DNA of 64,000 nucleotides from Halorussus halophilus (GTDB lineage Archaea > Halobacteriota > Halobacteria > Halobacteriales > Haladaptataceae): contig NZ_CP044523.1 in the NCBI RefSeq assembly GCF_008831545.1, positions 558,001 through 622,000 of the forward strand, read 5' to 3'. The translations under genes and the position numbers were made by a program. This document shows positions 1-8,741 of this stretch, piece after piece. How positions within the stretch are numbered: the first letter of the stretch is position 1; each line of letters opens with the position of its first letter. Under the pieces are notes generated by a model, which was not told the DNA's origin, made no database searches, and saw only the letters and a program-made list of their open reading frames with translations.

Positions 1-150
1 GCGCTCGACGAAACGCTCGCCAACGGCGTCCTCGCTACCCTGCTCGTTGCTTTTCCCAGCCAAAATTCCACAGACCTCCGCAGGCGCGCCCGAACGAGCG
101 TGCGCGACCAGTTCGTCCCGAACCGCCGCGGAAATCACGAGTTGTCCCAT
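1..150 (-). CDS. JAMM/Mov34-family metalloprotein, N-terminal fragment (cut by left edge)
   Basis: The first 50 residues read from ATG at 150 leftwards without a stop and run off the window. They contain the pattern AEVCGILAG (residues 24-32), where Glu25 followed by CG(I/L)L matches the N-terminal catalytic Glu region of JAMM/MPN+ isopeptidase-like proteins; the HxH...D zinc motif would lie beyond the edge and is not visible. Archaeal JAMM proteins are known or predicted to remove ubiquitin-like SAMP modifiers or act in sulfur transfer. The gene lies 33 bp downstream of the membrane-protein gene on the same strand and may be co-transcribed with it. Family call is fairly sure, exact role is not. 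Confidence 0.75.
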   Translation of the reverse strand, partial: MGQLVISAAVRDELVAHARSGAPAEVCGILAGKSNEQGSEDAVGERFVER

Positions 151-183
151 CACGTCTCACCTGCGTCACTCGCGACTCTCATC

Positions 184-1251
184 TCACCCGTTCTCCTCCC
201 AGTTTATCTCGTCGCTCCGATCGACTCTCCGGAGGACGAACGACCCGATGGAGAGGGTTCGCTTCGCGACCGTCGAAATCCGGAGGATGTACGCGAGCAG
301 AATCATGAACGGTGCGACGGCGACCGTCATCCCGAAGCTGATCGCCAGCACGTCGTTGCTGATGCCGAGCGTCGCGCCCGGAACCGACTGGGCGTCGTAG
401 TAGGTAATCATCGACGCGGTGACGATGAGCGCCGGAACCGCCGAGTAGAGCATCGCCCGCGAGAGGTTGACCAGTTCCCACTGGAAGTACAGCGTCTTGA
501 AGTGTTCGCGCGCGGGACCGAAGAACTTCAGCACCTCGACGAGGTCGTCGAAGGCCTCGCGCACTTCGTCGGTCAGCGCGTCGCGGTGGTCGTTGCGGAT
601 GCGCCGCGCGAGGAATATCTTCCACGAGTAGTTGAAGTTCAGCACCGCCGAGAGCAACTGGAAGGTGCCGAACTGCGCGTCGTCCAGTTGGTCGCTCACC
701 TCGTCGGCGTTGGTCTCTAACCCATCGACGTAGCTGTGGATCTGCTCTTTCAGTTCTTCGTCGCGACTCTCCTCCACTGCGTCGGCGAGGTCGTTGGCCC
801 GCGAGCGCGTCACGTCGATGAGTGCTTGCAAGAAAGAGGCGGGTTCCGGTGGACTCGTCTTCGTCTCCAGCACGTCCTCTACGTCCTCCCGGAACTCCAT
901 CGCACCCTCCATGCGACTGCGCTGGTCGCCGACCGGACCCAATTCCTGCGAGAGGACGAGTTGGTTGAGCGTCACGACCAGCGTCACGCCGGTGATGATG
1001 GCGGTGACGAACGCCTGAAACAGCGTCTCTGCTGGGTCAGATGCAGCGACGGATTGCTGGACGCCGCGGGGGTCCAAGACGCCGAGGATGACCATAGAGA
1101 GGAAGACCCCCAGCAGGAGTGCGCCCGCGACGTGCCACCGATTGGCCTCCATGAGTACCCAGAGCTTCGCACTGCTATCGTCTGCTCGTTCGCGCATCGT
1201 GTCGCCCGGTTGTGACTCTTCGCCCGCCGACCCCGACCCGTCGTTCGACAT
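184..1251 (-). CDS. Haloarchaeal four-span membrane protein, function unknown
   Basis: 355 residues starting at ATG 1251. Two hydrophobic spans lie at about residues 41-60 and 78-98, followed by a long acidic, helix-rich cytoplasmic stretch (about 105-260) and two further spans at about 268-284 and 299-322, with a charged tail. I recognise no catalytic motif. The layout (two spans, large soluble middle domain, two spans) resembles haloarchaeal conserved membrane proteins without assigned function. Same strand as the JAMM gene just downstream, so the two may form a transcription unit. Confidence 0.7.
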   Translation of the reverse strand: MSNDGSGSAGEESQPGDTMRERADDSSAKLWVLMEANRWHVAGALLLGVFLSMVILGVLDPRGVQQSVAASDPAETLFQAFVTAIITGVTLVVTLNQLVLSQELGPVGDQRSRMEGAMEFREDVEDVLETKTSPPEPASFLQALIDVTRSRANDLADAVEESRDEELKEQIHSYVDGLETNADEVSDQLDDAQFGTFQLLSAVLNFNYSWKIFLARRIRNDHRDALTDEVREAFDDLVEVLKFFGPAREHFKTLYFQWELVNLSRAMLYSAVPALIVTASMITYYDAQSVPGATLGISNDVLAISFGMTVAVAPFMILLAYILRISTVAKRTLSIGSFVLRRVDRSDEINWEENG

Positions 1252-1365
1252 GTCCTGTCACTACGTCGGCAGGCCAGAAATACCCGTGGGCCCCGACGGT
1301 CGTCGAGTGTGCGATATCGTCGCCAGTCGGTGGACCTTTTTGGTCGCTCGGCCCGTGGTCGTGGT

Positions 1366-2748
1366 ATGCGACGACACACCAGGTCCATCCTCGTGGTGGT
1401 CGTCCTCCTCGTCTTCGGAGGCACGGCCACCGTCGCGGGCCACCCGTCGCAGATGGGTGGGGAACAGCAGTCGCTCTCGATTGGGCAGGCAACGTCCGAG
1501 CAGGCCGAGAGCGAGACCAACGTCACCGTCGTCACGGAAGGGTTCGACCCCGATTACGACCCTGAAACAGTTCTCGCTCGCGTCGAGGAACTCAGGGACT
1601 TGAACGCCATCGAGGACGTGACGCTCCACGAGTACGCCGACGAAAACGAGAGCGTCGCCGACGTTCGCGACCAGTTCGGCGCGATTCGGCCCGCGGGTGC
1701 CCGCGCGTTACAGTTGTACTCGAACGGTTCGACCGAACAGCGACTGCCGCTCGGGTACACCATCGAACGCGACGACGGCGTCCACATCTATCTGATGAAC
1801 GAAACCGACGTACAGGCGTACAACCTCTCGCAGGAACTCGTCGTCGCCCACGAGTTTGTCCACGCCTTGCAGTTCCAGCACGACCTCATCTCTCCCTCTC
1901 GGACCGAGTTCCGCGACGACTTCGAGATGTGGACCACCGACGCGATACTCGTCGTCACGTCACTGATAGAGGGCGACGCGATGACGGTCACCGAGCAGTA
2001 CCGCGCTCGATACGGCGGCGGGGAGAACTACTCGGTGACGGCGTACAACCGCACACTTCCGCGCGCGGCGTGGACACACAGCGTCGCCGGTACGCCGTAC
2101 TACTACGGCTACGAGTTCTACGCGGCAATCGACGCCGACCCGGACGTCCGGTCGGCGGTGATTCGGAACCCGCCGAACGCGACGGCACCGTTGTTGCACC
2201 CCGCCGAACACGTGCCGCGAAAAGAACTCCCGCCAGCACCTGACCCGGACCTCGATAGCAACCTGACAGGGTACCACACCGACACAGTCGGCGAGTTAGT
2301 CGTCCGACACTCGCTCCGCATCAACGGCCTGTCGTTCCCGGAGGCCGCTGACGCCGCCGATGGGTGGGCGGGCGACCAGATGTACTACTACTCGGCACCG
2401 GCCGCCACGGCGACTCACTGGGTGACGGCGTGGGAGAACGCGAGCGAAGCGCGCGAGTTCGCAGACTCGTGGCGTGAGATGCTGTCGGGTCTCAGTGCGA
2501 GGGCGACGGAAGCCACCACGTTGGACGACGACACGCTCGTCGTTCCCGCGAGCGAAGAGGCGTCGTCGGTAGCGTACGTCATCGAACGCGACGGTTCGAC
2601 AGTTCGGGTGACGGCCGCGTCGAACGCCGAGTTGGCCCGAGAGCTAGCCGAGTCGGCGACCGAATCGAGTCGCTCTGCCGCGAGCAACGCGAGCGAAGAG
2701 CGCACTCGAATATCGGCGAAAAACGCAGTTAGCGAACGCTGGTGGTAG
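1366..2748 (+). CDS. Hvo_1808-type surface protein with HExxH zinc motif
   Basis: 460 residues. An upstream in-frame ATG exists at 1309, but ATG 1366 is chosen because it directly precedes a clear export signal: RRHTRS, then a hydrophobic stretch to about residue 25. The mature part is acidic and Asn/Thr-rich with several N-x-S/T sites, as expected of a haloarchaeal secreted glycoprotein. The motif HEFVH (His162, Glu163, His166) is the zinc signature of gluzincin-type metallopeptidases. I recognise the overall sequence as the haloarchaeal Hvo_1808 surface-protein type. There is no obvious C-terminal PGF anchor; the last residues are Arg-rich. Whether it is an active protease is inference. Confidence 0.75.
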   Translation: MRRHTRSILVVVVLLVFGGTATVAGHPSQMGGEQQSLSIGQATSEQAESETNVTVVTEGFDPDYDPETVLARVEELRDLNAIEDVTLHEYADENESVADVRDQFGAIRPAGARALQLYSNGSTEQRLPLGYTIERDDGVHIYLMNETDVQAYNLSQELVVAHEFVHALQFQHDLISPSRTEFRDDFEMWTTDAILVVTSLIEGDAMTVTEQYRARYGGGENYSVTAYNRTLPRAAWTHSVAGTPYYYGYEFYAAIDADPDVRSAVIRNPPNATAPLLHPAEHVPRKELPPAPDPDLDSNLTGYHTDTVGELVVRHSLRINGLSFPEAADAADGWAGDQMYYYSAPAATATHWVTAWENASEAREFADSWREMLSGLSARATEATTLDDDTLVVPASEEASSVAYVIERDGSTVRVTAASNAELARELAESATESSRSAASNASEERTRISAKNAVSERWW

Positions 2749-2760
2749 TGAGAAGTCAGC

Positions 2761-2788
2761 GACGACAGACGCGAGCGCGCCTGTCGTC
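2761..2788. terminator. Hairpin between convergent genes
   Basis: GACGACAG (2761-2768) and CTGTCGTC (2781-2788) form a perfect 8-bp stem around a 12-nt loop, 12 bp after the stop of the surface-protein gene and 41 bp before the pspA-like stop on the other strand. Position suggests a shared terminator or mRNA 3'-end structure; no long U tract follows on the plus strand. Confidence 0.45.
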
Positions 2789-2829
2789 TTCCGTAATCGG
2801 TTCGTTCAAGTTTTCCGCAGTCGGTTCGC

Positions 2830-3696
2830 TCAGGCTTCTTCTTCGTCGCGAAGCTCTTCGAGTTCTTGGTCGATTTCCTCGCTACTGACGTTCTCCGGTT
2901 CGGCCTCGGCGTCGCCGCCCGACTCCGCTTCGACTTCGGTTTCGAGCTCTGCTTCGAGTTCGGTCTCCGAGTCCTCTTCCTCGGGTTCCTCGACGGTTCC
3001 CTTGCCCATCTCGGCTTTCAGCGTGTCGAGTTCGGCATCGACTTCGCCGCTGGTTCGGACCTCTTCGAGTTCGCGGTCGAGGCTGTCTTGGTCCGAGATG
3101 GCGTCTTCGAACGCGCCGCTCTCCTGCAACTCGTCCATCGCTTCTGCGCGCGCTTCCATGTCCTCGGTGCGCTCTTCGGCGCGCTCGATGGCGCGGCCGA
3201 CGTCCTCCATCTCGTCGCCAGCGCCGGTCATCGCCTCGGAGACGCGACTCTGGGCTTCGGCAGCCTCGTACCGAGCCTTCATGCTCTCCTTCTTGGTGCG
3301 GAACTCCTCGATGCGGTTCTGGAGTTCGTCCTTCTTCTCGACGAGGTTGTCTTGGGTGTTCTGCAGGCTAGCGATTTGGCCTTCCAGGTCCTCGATTTGG
3401 TTCATCTTCGTCTTCTTCTTTTCGAGGGCTTGGCGCGCCAAGTCCTCGCGGTCCTGACGAACAGCCTCGCGGGCCTGCTCGTTGTGCTTCTCGACGTTGT
3501 CTTCGAGTTTGCGCTTCTGCATCTCTAAGCGCTTCTTCTGGGTGGTGAGGTCGGCGATGCCCTGTTTCACTTCTTGGAGTTCGTCGCGGAGTTGCTCGTA
3601 GGAGTAATCGAGCGTCTCTGCGGGGTCTTCCGCTCGATTGAGGGCGGCGTTTATCTTCGACCGGACGACGTACGACAGGCGTGAGAGTACTCCCAT
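2830..3696 (-). CDS. pspA: PspA/IM30 (ESCRT-III-like) membrane-stress protein
   Basis: 288 residues. The N-terminus MGVLSRLSYVVRSKINAALNRAE and the following EDPAETLDYSY are diagnostic of PspA/IM30/Vipp1, which assemble on damaged membranes. Residues about 25-190 are continuous charged heptad-like coiled coil (LEMQKRKLEDNVEKH and similar). The tail beyond about 210 is an extremely acidic Glu/Ser region, a haloarchaeal extension of the core of about 220 residues. Start ATG 3696. Its 3' end faces the surface-protein gene; its 5' end diverges from the hydrolase gene. No pspF-type regulator is nearby. Confidence 0.9.
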   Translation of the reverse strand: MGVLSRLSYVVRSKINAALNRAEDPAETLDYSYEQLRDELQEVKQGIADLTTQKKRLEMQKRKLEDNVEKHNEQAREAVRQDREDLARQALEKKKTKMNQIEDLEGQIASLQNTQDNLVEKKDELQNRIEEFRTKKESMKARYEAAEAQSRVSEAMTGAGDEMEDVGRAIERAEERTEDMEARAEAMDELQESGAFEDAISDQDSLDRELEEVRTSGEVDAELDTLKAEMGKGTVEEPEEEDSETELEAELETEVEAESGGDAEAEPENVSSEEIDQELEELRDEEEA

Positions 3697-3832
3697 ACCC
3701 CGCCCTTCGGGCCGCGGACCTTAAAATCCTCACCTCTGCAACAGCTATGCTCTAGTTTGGCAACACGTGTCAGGGGTGTATCGTCGTCCGAAATGCCCAG
3801 CACACTTTACCGAGACGCTCCAAGACGACAGT

Positions 3833-4447
3833 ATGCACTCTGAGGACATTCCCATTCCCGGCGCGCGCGACGTGCGCGCGACACTCGATTCCCCTGAGAA
3901 CGAAGATGCGAACACGATTGTAGTGGCTTGCCCGCCGCACCCACAGCACCGCGGCCACCGCGGAGACGCGCGCCTGAAAGCGGTGAGCGAGTACCTGTGT
4001 GACCACGGTATCGCCTGCCTGCGCTTCGACTACGGTGACTGGGACGAGGGGTACGGCGAGCGCGAAGACGCCCGCAATGCCCTGCGCTGGGCGCACGAGC
4101 ACTACGACCGTGTCGGCATCTTCGGGTTCAGTTTCGGCGGCGCGATTGCGACGCTCGCCGCCGCGAGCGTCGAATCGCCGCCGGAGGTGGTGTCGCTATT
4201 GGCTCCGGCCTCGAAGTTGGCCGACGATTTGGACGCCGCGGCGGTTTTGGAAGACATCGAGAGTCCAGTGCAGGTGCTCTACGGAACGCGGGACACGACT
4301 GCGGAGTGGGAGCCGTTAGTCGAGCGCGCGAAGGAGTTGGGACACGAAACTGTGGAGATGAGCGCGGACCACTTCTTCATCGGTCAGCACGAAAAGGTGG
4401 CTGACGCGGTGGGTGGGTTTCTGGTCGGAGAACTCGGCGAGCGATAG
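3833..4447 (+). CDS. Alpha/beta hydrolase (dienelactone-hydrolase-like)
   Basis: 204 residues from ATG 3833; an earlier ATG at 3767 gives a basic, Cys-containing extension unlike the rest and was rejected. The fold signature is clear: FDYGDWDEG, nucleophile elbow GFSFGG with Ser100, likely acid Asp154 (GTRD) and His180 (SADHFFIG). This Ser-Asp-His order is that of the alpha/beta hydrolase superfamily, and the family resembles archaeal small hydrolases related to dienelactone hydrolase or KANL3/Tex30. Substrate unknown. It is a single gene with its own start region, divergent from pspA. Confidence 0.8.
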   Translation: MHSEDIPIPGARDVRATLDSPENEDANTIVVACPPHPQHRGHRGDARLKAVSEYLCDHGIACLRFDYGDWDEGYGEREDARNALRWAHEHYDRVGIFGFSFGGAIATLAAASVESPPEVVSLLAPASKLADDLDAAAVLEDIESPVQVLYGTRDTTAEWEPLVERAKELGHETVEMSADHFFIGQHEKVADAVGGFLVGELGER

Positions 4448-4618
4448 AAATATTTTGTTTGGTTGAGGGTCACGACCGTGGGAGAACTTGGCCAACTCTT
4501 GGGACTTGGAGTGGATCTGGCTCCAGTAGTACTTATACTCTTATCCGGAGAGCTGTCCTGAATCCAAGCGGCACGGAGACACGAAATCGTATTCTCAATT
4601 GCCTTGACGACAGTGGCG

Positions 4619-4833
4619 ATGGGTGCAGGTGTGACGCTGTACGAACGTGCAGGGATTTACATCAGCCCGGCGAATCGCCGGATGCTCTCTACGGTCATCG
4701 GTCTCTGCTTGCTCCTTTCGCTCGCAATCTTCGGTCGTGTGGTCGTTCGCGCTGTCAACTCCAACGACGGCCCCACCCCAAAGACGAACCCTACGAGGGT
4801 GGCGGTCAGACTTACCCTTGGGACGAAGAGTAA
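4619..4833 (+). CDS. Small single-span membrane protein split by a -1 frame change
   Basis: From ATG 4619 (a TTG at 4604 is an alternative) the reading frame gives MGAGVTLYERAGIY, a transmembrane helix starting at MLSTVIGLCLLLSLAIF and VNSNDGPTPK. In this frame the protein would continue with an uncharacteristic basic tail to 4861. In the -1 frame the tail reads DEPYEGG-GQTYPWDEE and stops at 4831-4833, a typical acidic haloarchaeal C-terminus. The join falls on the heptamer C CCA AAG at 4777-4783. Either the gene lost one base and is broken, or it uses programmed -1 frameshifting. The coordinates given are for the joined product. Function unknown; it sits alone between the hydrolase and a multi-span membrane protein. 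Confidence 0.5.
4777..4800 (+). other. Candidate -1 frameshift site: slippery heptamer plus stem-loop
   Basis: C4777 CCA AAG (to 4783), in phase with the upstream frame, fits the canonical X XXY YYZ slippery heptamer (X = C, Y = A, Z = G). Four nucleotides later ACCCT (4788-4792) pairs with AGGGT (4796-4800) around an ACG loop. Slipping back one base at Pro-Lys continues directly into the acidic tail frame. Confidence 0.4.
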
Positions 4834-4876
4834 GTTCCACGCAAAACCTATGACAGAGTGACACGATTTCCGAGTC

Positions 4877-5719
4877 ATGCGCCGTCTCGCTCGCCTCTCC
4901 ACTATCACAATCGCCCTTCTCGTCGGCGTCCTCCACGCCGCGGCACTCTTCAGCGTCGATTCGCACCTCGGCTATCCGGTCGAGACGTTCGGCACGACCG
5001 CGCTCGCCAGCGGGTCGTTCCTCGCGGGACTCGTCTTGCTCGGCGCGCTCCCGGTGTTCGTATCGCTTCGGCACCGACTGGTCGCGCCGACGTTGTTGTT
5101 CGTCCTCGGGGCAGTCGCGCCAGTCTACGCACAACTCACGGGTGCGCAGCCGGAGTTCGACTATCTCGGCGGTTTCCTCACCGTCGCCGGTGAGGTCCAC
5201 GTCTACCACTACGTTCGCTCGTGGTACGCGTGGTTGCTGGTGTATCTGCTCGCAGGCGTCGGCGAGTACGGCATACGGAACGCGGTTCGGTGGCTTCCCC
5301 CAGCGCGGCAGTTCGACGCGATTTCGGTGCCGACTGACCGCCGGACGGCGAGGATTCTGGGACTTCTCGTCGGCCTCGCGCACGCAATCGTCCTCGTCTG
5401 GTTCTCCACGCGCTGGCACTACTTTTCGGACCCCGGCGACTTGTACACGCTGTTGCCGTGGACGTTCGTGGGTTTGGTCGTCCTCGCGGGCGTGCCGACG
5501 CTCCTGTTGTTCGAGAAGCGTCTCGCCGCGCCGTTTCTTGCCTTTCTGTGGCTGCTGGACCGCGCCGTTCGGACCCAGATTCGGCCGATGCCAGACGACT
5601 CGCTCATCTTCTACTTCGTCCTCTGGTTCGTCTTCTTAGGTGTCGCCCTGCTGGCTGGGGGCGGCGAGTACGCCGTTCGAATCGCTGGGCGGCGACTCGG
5701 CTTGCAGAGTCGGTCGTAG
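4877..5719 (+). CDS. Multi-span membrane protein, function unknown
   Basis: 280 residues, start ATG 4877. About eight hydrophobic segments are visible, for example at about residues 9-26, 45-62, 68-87, 116-131, 160-180, 192-210, 215-228 and 243-262, separated by short polar loops (RHRLVAP, PTDRRTAR). The sequence looks like an internal duplication: both halves carry LLVYLLAGVGEYGIR or LGVALLAGGGEYAVR after similar hydrophobic blocks. No catalytic or transport motif is recognised. It stands alone between the split small gene and pyrG. Confidence 0.65.
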   Translation: MRRLARLSTITIALLVGVLHAAALFSVDSHLGYPVETFGTTALASGSFLAGLVLLGALPVFVSLRHRLVAPTLLFVLGAVAPVYAQLTGAQPEFDYLGGFLTVAGEVHVYHYVRSWYAWLLVYLLAGVGEYGIRNAVRWLPPARQFDAISVPTDRRTARILGLLVGLAHAIVLVWFSTRWHYFSDPGDLYTLLPWTFVGLVVLAGVPTLLLFEKRLAAPFLAFLWLLDRAVRTQIRPMPDDSLIFYFVLWFVFLGVALLAGGGEYAVRIAGRRLGLQSRS

Positions 5720-5832
5720 CGTCGGCCGCCACGAGTTCCCGAACTGTTCGAAAACCCTACTACACTGTGTCAGGCCGTGACTGACCAATCAGGGTCCGAA
5801 ATCGTTTTGAAGCGCGCCCGCCGACACTCGGT

Positions 5833-7482
5833 ATGCCGACCGAACCGGAAACTGATTACGACCCTACTCTCGGTAACAAGTTCATTTTCGTGACCGGGGG
5901 CGTCATGTCCGGACTGGGCAAGGGTATCACGGCGGCGAGTACCGGGCGACTGCTCGCCAACGCTGGCTTCGACGTGACAGCGGTGAAAATCGACCCGTAC
6001 CTCAACGTCGATGCTGGCACGATGAACCCCTACCAGCACGGCGAGGTGTACGTCCTGAAAGACGGTGGCGAAGTAGACCTCGACTTGGGGAACTACGAGC
6101 GGTTCCTCGACATCGACATGACCTTCGACCACAACGTCACGACGGGCAAGACCTACCAGCACGTCATCGAGAAGGAGCGCGCTGGCGACTACCTCGGGAA
6201 GACCGTCCAGATTATCCCCCACATCACCGACGACATCAAGCGCCGCATCCGCGAGGCGGCGGAAGGCCACGACGTGTGCATCGTGGAAGTCGGCGGTACG
6301 GTGGGCGACATCGAAGGGATGCCCTTCCTCGAAGCACTGCGCCAGTTCGCCCACGAGGAGGACGACGAAGATTTCTTACTCACGCACGTCACGCTCGTCC
6401 CCTACTCGAAGAACGGCGAGCAGAAGACCAAACCGACACAGCACTCCGTGAAAGAACTGCGCTCTATCGGTCTCCAACCAGACATTCTCGTCGGGCGCTG
6501 TGAAGACGAACTCGACCCCTCGACCAAGGAGAAAATCGCGCTGTTCTGCGACGTACCGACCGACGCCGTGTTCTCGAACGCCGACGTGAAGGACATCTAC
6601 CACGTGCCGCTGATGGTCGAGGAAGAAGGCCTCGACGAGTACGTGATGGAGCGATTCGACCTCACCGAGGACGCGCTCCCCGCGAACGAACGCGACAACG
6701 AGTGGCGCGAACTGGTCACACAGGAGAAGACCGGCGAGGTAGACATCGCTCTCGTCGGCAAGTACGACCTCGAAGACGCATACCTCTCGGTCAACGAGGC
6801 GCTCAAGCACGCCGGATTGGAGAAGAACGTGGACGTGAACGTCCTCTGGGTGGACAGCGAGAAGATGGATTCGGACCACGAAGAGCGGCTGAAGCAGGCC
6901 GACGGCATCGTCGTCCCTGGCGGCTTCGGTTCTCGCGGTACCGAGGGGAAAATGGAGGCCGTGAAGTACGCTCGCGAGAACGGCGTGCCGTTCCTCGGTC
7001 TCTGTCTCGGCTTCCAGATTGCGGTCATCGAGTACGCCCGGAACGTCCTCGGACTGGAGGGTGCCCACTCTGCGGAAATCGACGAAGACACGCCACACCC
7101 GGTCATCGACCTGCTCCCCGAGCAGTACGACCTCGAAGATTTGGGAGGGACGATGCGACTCGGTGCCCACGAGACGCAAATCGAACCCGGAACACTCGCG
7201 GAGAAGGTGTACGGCGGCACCTCTTGTACGGAACGCCACCGCCACCGCTACGAGGTCAACCCCGAGTACTTCGAAGCGTTCGAAGGTGAGAATCTGGTCT
7301 TCTCCGGCGAGTCCGGTAATCGAATGGAGATTCTGGAACTAAACGACCACCCCTACTTCTTCGGGACGCAGTTCCACCCCGAGTTCCGGTCCCGGCCGAC
7401 CCGCGCGAGTCCGCCGTTCGTCGGCTTGCTCGACGCGGTACTGAACGAAGCCGAGCAGTCCCCCGAGGAGGTCGAAGCATAA
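5833..7482 (+). CDS. pyrG: CTP synthase (glutamine-hydrolysing)
   Basis: 549 residues, full length. It makes CTP from UTP, ATP and glutamine, the last step of de novo pyrimidine nucleotide synthesis. The N-terminal synthetase domain has [15 protein letters not shown] (P-loop) and [21 protein letters not shown]; the C-terminal class I glutaminase domain has GGFGSRG, the nucleophile region FLGLCLGFQ with Cys391, and [12 protein letters not shown]. Its TAA stop overlaps the guaAb ATG by one base, so the two genes are translationally linked. Start ATG 5833 fits the normal N-terminus. Confidence 0.97.
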   Translation: MPTEPETDYDPTLGNKFIFVTGGVMSGLGKGITAASTGRLLANAGFDVTAVKIDPYLNVDAGTMNPYQHGEVYVLKDGGEVDLDLGNYERFLDIDMTFDHNVTTGKTYQHVIEKERAGDYLGKTVQIIPHITDDIKRRIREAAEGHDVCIVEVGGTVGDIEGMPFLEALRQFAHEEDDEDFLLTHVTLVPYSKNGEQKTKPTQHSVKELRSIGLQPDILVGRCEDELDPSTKEKIALFCDVPTDAVFSNADVKDIYHVPLMVEEEGLDEYVMERFDLTEDALPANERDNEWRELVTQEKTGEVDIALVGKYDLEDAYLSVNEALKHAGLEKNVDVNVLWVDSEKMDSDHEERLKQADGIVVPGGFGSRGTEGKMEAVKYARENGVPFLGLCLGFQIAVIEYARNVLGLEGAHSAEIDEDTPHPVIDLLPEQYDLEDLGGTMRLGAHETQIEPGTLAEKVYGGTSCTERHRHRYEVNPEYFEAFEGENLVFSGESGNRMEILELNDHPYFFGTQFHPEFRSRPTRASPPFVGLLDAVLNEAEQSPEEVEA

Positions 7483-8399
7483 TGGTCAACGCAGAGGAGT
7501 TCATCGAGGAAGCGAAGGACGAAATCAGCGAGCAAATCGGCGACGCCCACGCCATCATCGCGCTCTCGGGTGGCGTCGATTCGTCGGTCGCGGCCGCCCT
7601 CGCCTACGAGGCGGTCGGCGACCAACTCACCCCGGTCTACGTCGATACCGGTCTCATGCGCAAGGGCGAGACCGAACAGATTCGAGAGACGTTCTCCTAC
7701 ATGGAGAGCCTGCGCGTCGTAGAGGCCCAAGACCGCTTCCTCGACGCGTTGGAAGGCACTATCGACCCAGAGGAGAAGCGCGCCATCATCGGCGAGCAGT
7801 TCATTCGGGAGTTCGAGACCGTGGCCAAAGAGACGGACGCAGACTACCTCGTGCAGGGGACCATCTACCCCGACCGAATCGAGAGCGACGGTGAAATCAA
7901 ATCGCACCACAACGTCGGTGGCCTGCCAGAAGTAGTGGACTTCGACGGCATCGTCGAACCGGTGCGAGACCTCTACAAGGACGAGGTTCGAGAAGTCGCT
8001 CGCGCGCTCGACTTGGAGGAAATCGTGGCCGAGCGCATGCCGTTCCCCGGTCCCGGCCTCGCGGTGCGGGTCATCGGCGAGGTCACTCGTGAAAAGGTGA
8101 AAGTGGCCCGCGAAGCGTGCCACGTCGTGGAAGAAGAACTCGAAGAGTACGAACCGTGGCAAGCCTTCGCGGCCGTCATCGGTAAGGCGACCGGCGTCAA
8201 GGGTGACAACCGCGTTCACGGGTGGGTCGTCTCGGTTCGGTCGGTCGAGTCCCGGGACGGCATGACCGCCCGCGCACAGGAGATCGACTGGGAGACGCTT
8301 CAGCGTATCCAGAGCCGAATCACCGGCGAGAACGAGAACGTCGCCCGCGTCGTCTACGACGTGACGCACAAGCCCCCGGCGACCATCGAGTACGAGTAA
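7482..8399 (+). CDS. guaAb: GMP synthetase, ATP-pyrophosphatase subunit (archaeal split type)
   Basis: 305 residues. This is the synthetase half of GMP synthase, which aminates XMP in the purine pathway. The PP-loop [12 protein letters not shown] lies at about residues 28-39, and the C-terminal dimerisation part carries [16 protein letters not shown] and [11 protein letters not shown]-like ending ([11 protein letters not shown]). There is no glutaminase domain; in archaea this is a separate protein (GuaAa), not in this window. The ATG overlaps the pyrG stop by one base, so CTP and GMP synthesis are co-expressed. Confidence 0.96.
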   Translation: MVNAEEFIEEAKDEISEQIGDAHAIIALSGGVDSSVAAALAYEAVGDQLTPVYVDTGLMRKGETEQIRETFSYMESLRVVEAQDRFLDALEGTIDPEEKRAIIGEQFIREFETVAKETDADYLVQGTIYPDRIESDGEIKSHHNVGGLPEVVDFDGIVEPVRDLYKDEVREVARALDLEEIVAERMPFPGPGLAVRVIGEVTREKVKVAREACHVVEEELEEYEPWQAFAAVIGKATGVKGDNRVHGWVVSVRSVESRDGMTARAQEIDWETLQRIQSRITGENENVARVVYDVTHKPPATIEYE

Positions 8400-8420
8400 G
8401 ATTTCGAGCGAGACAGAACG

Positions 8421-8741
8421 ATGAAGGCAATCGTCGCAGGTACGGACGACCACGAACTGGGCGAGGCCCTCGAAACCGAGGGCGTCGAAGTGACGCGCGT
8501 CGAGGGCATCCCTCCTCGGCCGCAGCTCGAAGAGGCTGGCATCACCGACGCCGACGTGTTCGTCCTCACGGACGCCGCTGGTGCGACGGCCATCTCGATT
8601 GCGAAGGACCTGAACGAGGACGTGCAGGTCGTCGTCTACGCAGACGACAGCGTGCCGGACTTCGCGCGCGGACAGGCCGACCTCATCATCGATCCGTCGC
8701 TGCTGTCGGCCGACGCGGTGGCCGAGGAGCTTTCGAGCTAA
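8421..8741 (+). CDS. Small Rossmann-like protein at end of the pyrG-guaAb operon
   Basis: 106 residues, 21 bp after guaAb on the same strand. The sequence alternates strand and helix (MKAIVAGTDDHELGEALE, VFVLTDAAGATAISIAKDLN, VQVVVYADDSVPDF), like a receiver or TrkA-N/Rossmann fold lacking a clear glycine-rich nucleotide loop. I believe it belongs to a haloarchaeal DUF family (DUF7126 type) found next to nucleotide genes, but that name is from memory. Function unknown; operon context suggests a link to nucleotide metabolism. Its last 56 bp overlap the convergent MBL gene. Confidence 0.75.
   Translation: MKAIVAGTDDHELGEALETEGVEVTRVEGIPPRPQLEEAGITDADVFVLTDAAGATAISIAKDLNEDVQVVVYADDSVPDFARGQADLIIDPSLLSADAVAEELSS

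Noticed and set aside
2830-3696. PspA homologue as novel system
   Set aside because: Archaeal PspA/IM30 is a known family; the acidic tail is a normal haloarchaeal extension.
4459-4833. Separate 124-residue gene from 4459 in the -1 frame
   Set aside because: Its first 100 residues have no coding character; only the acidic tail after 4783 looks real, which fits the split-gene explanation.
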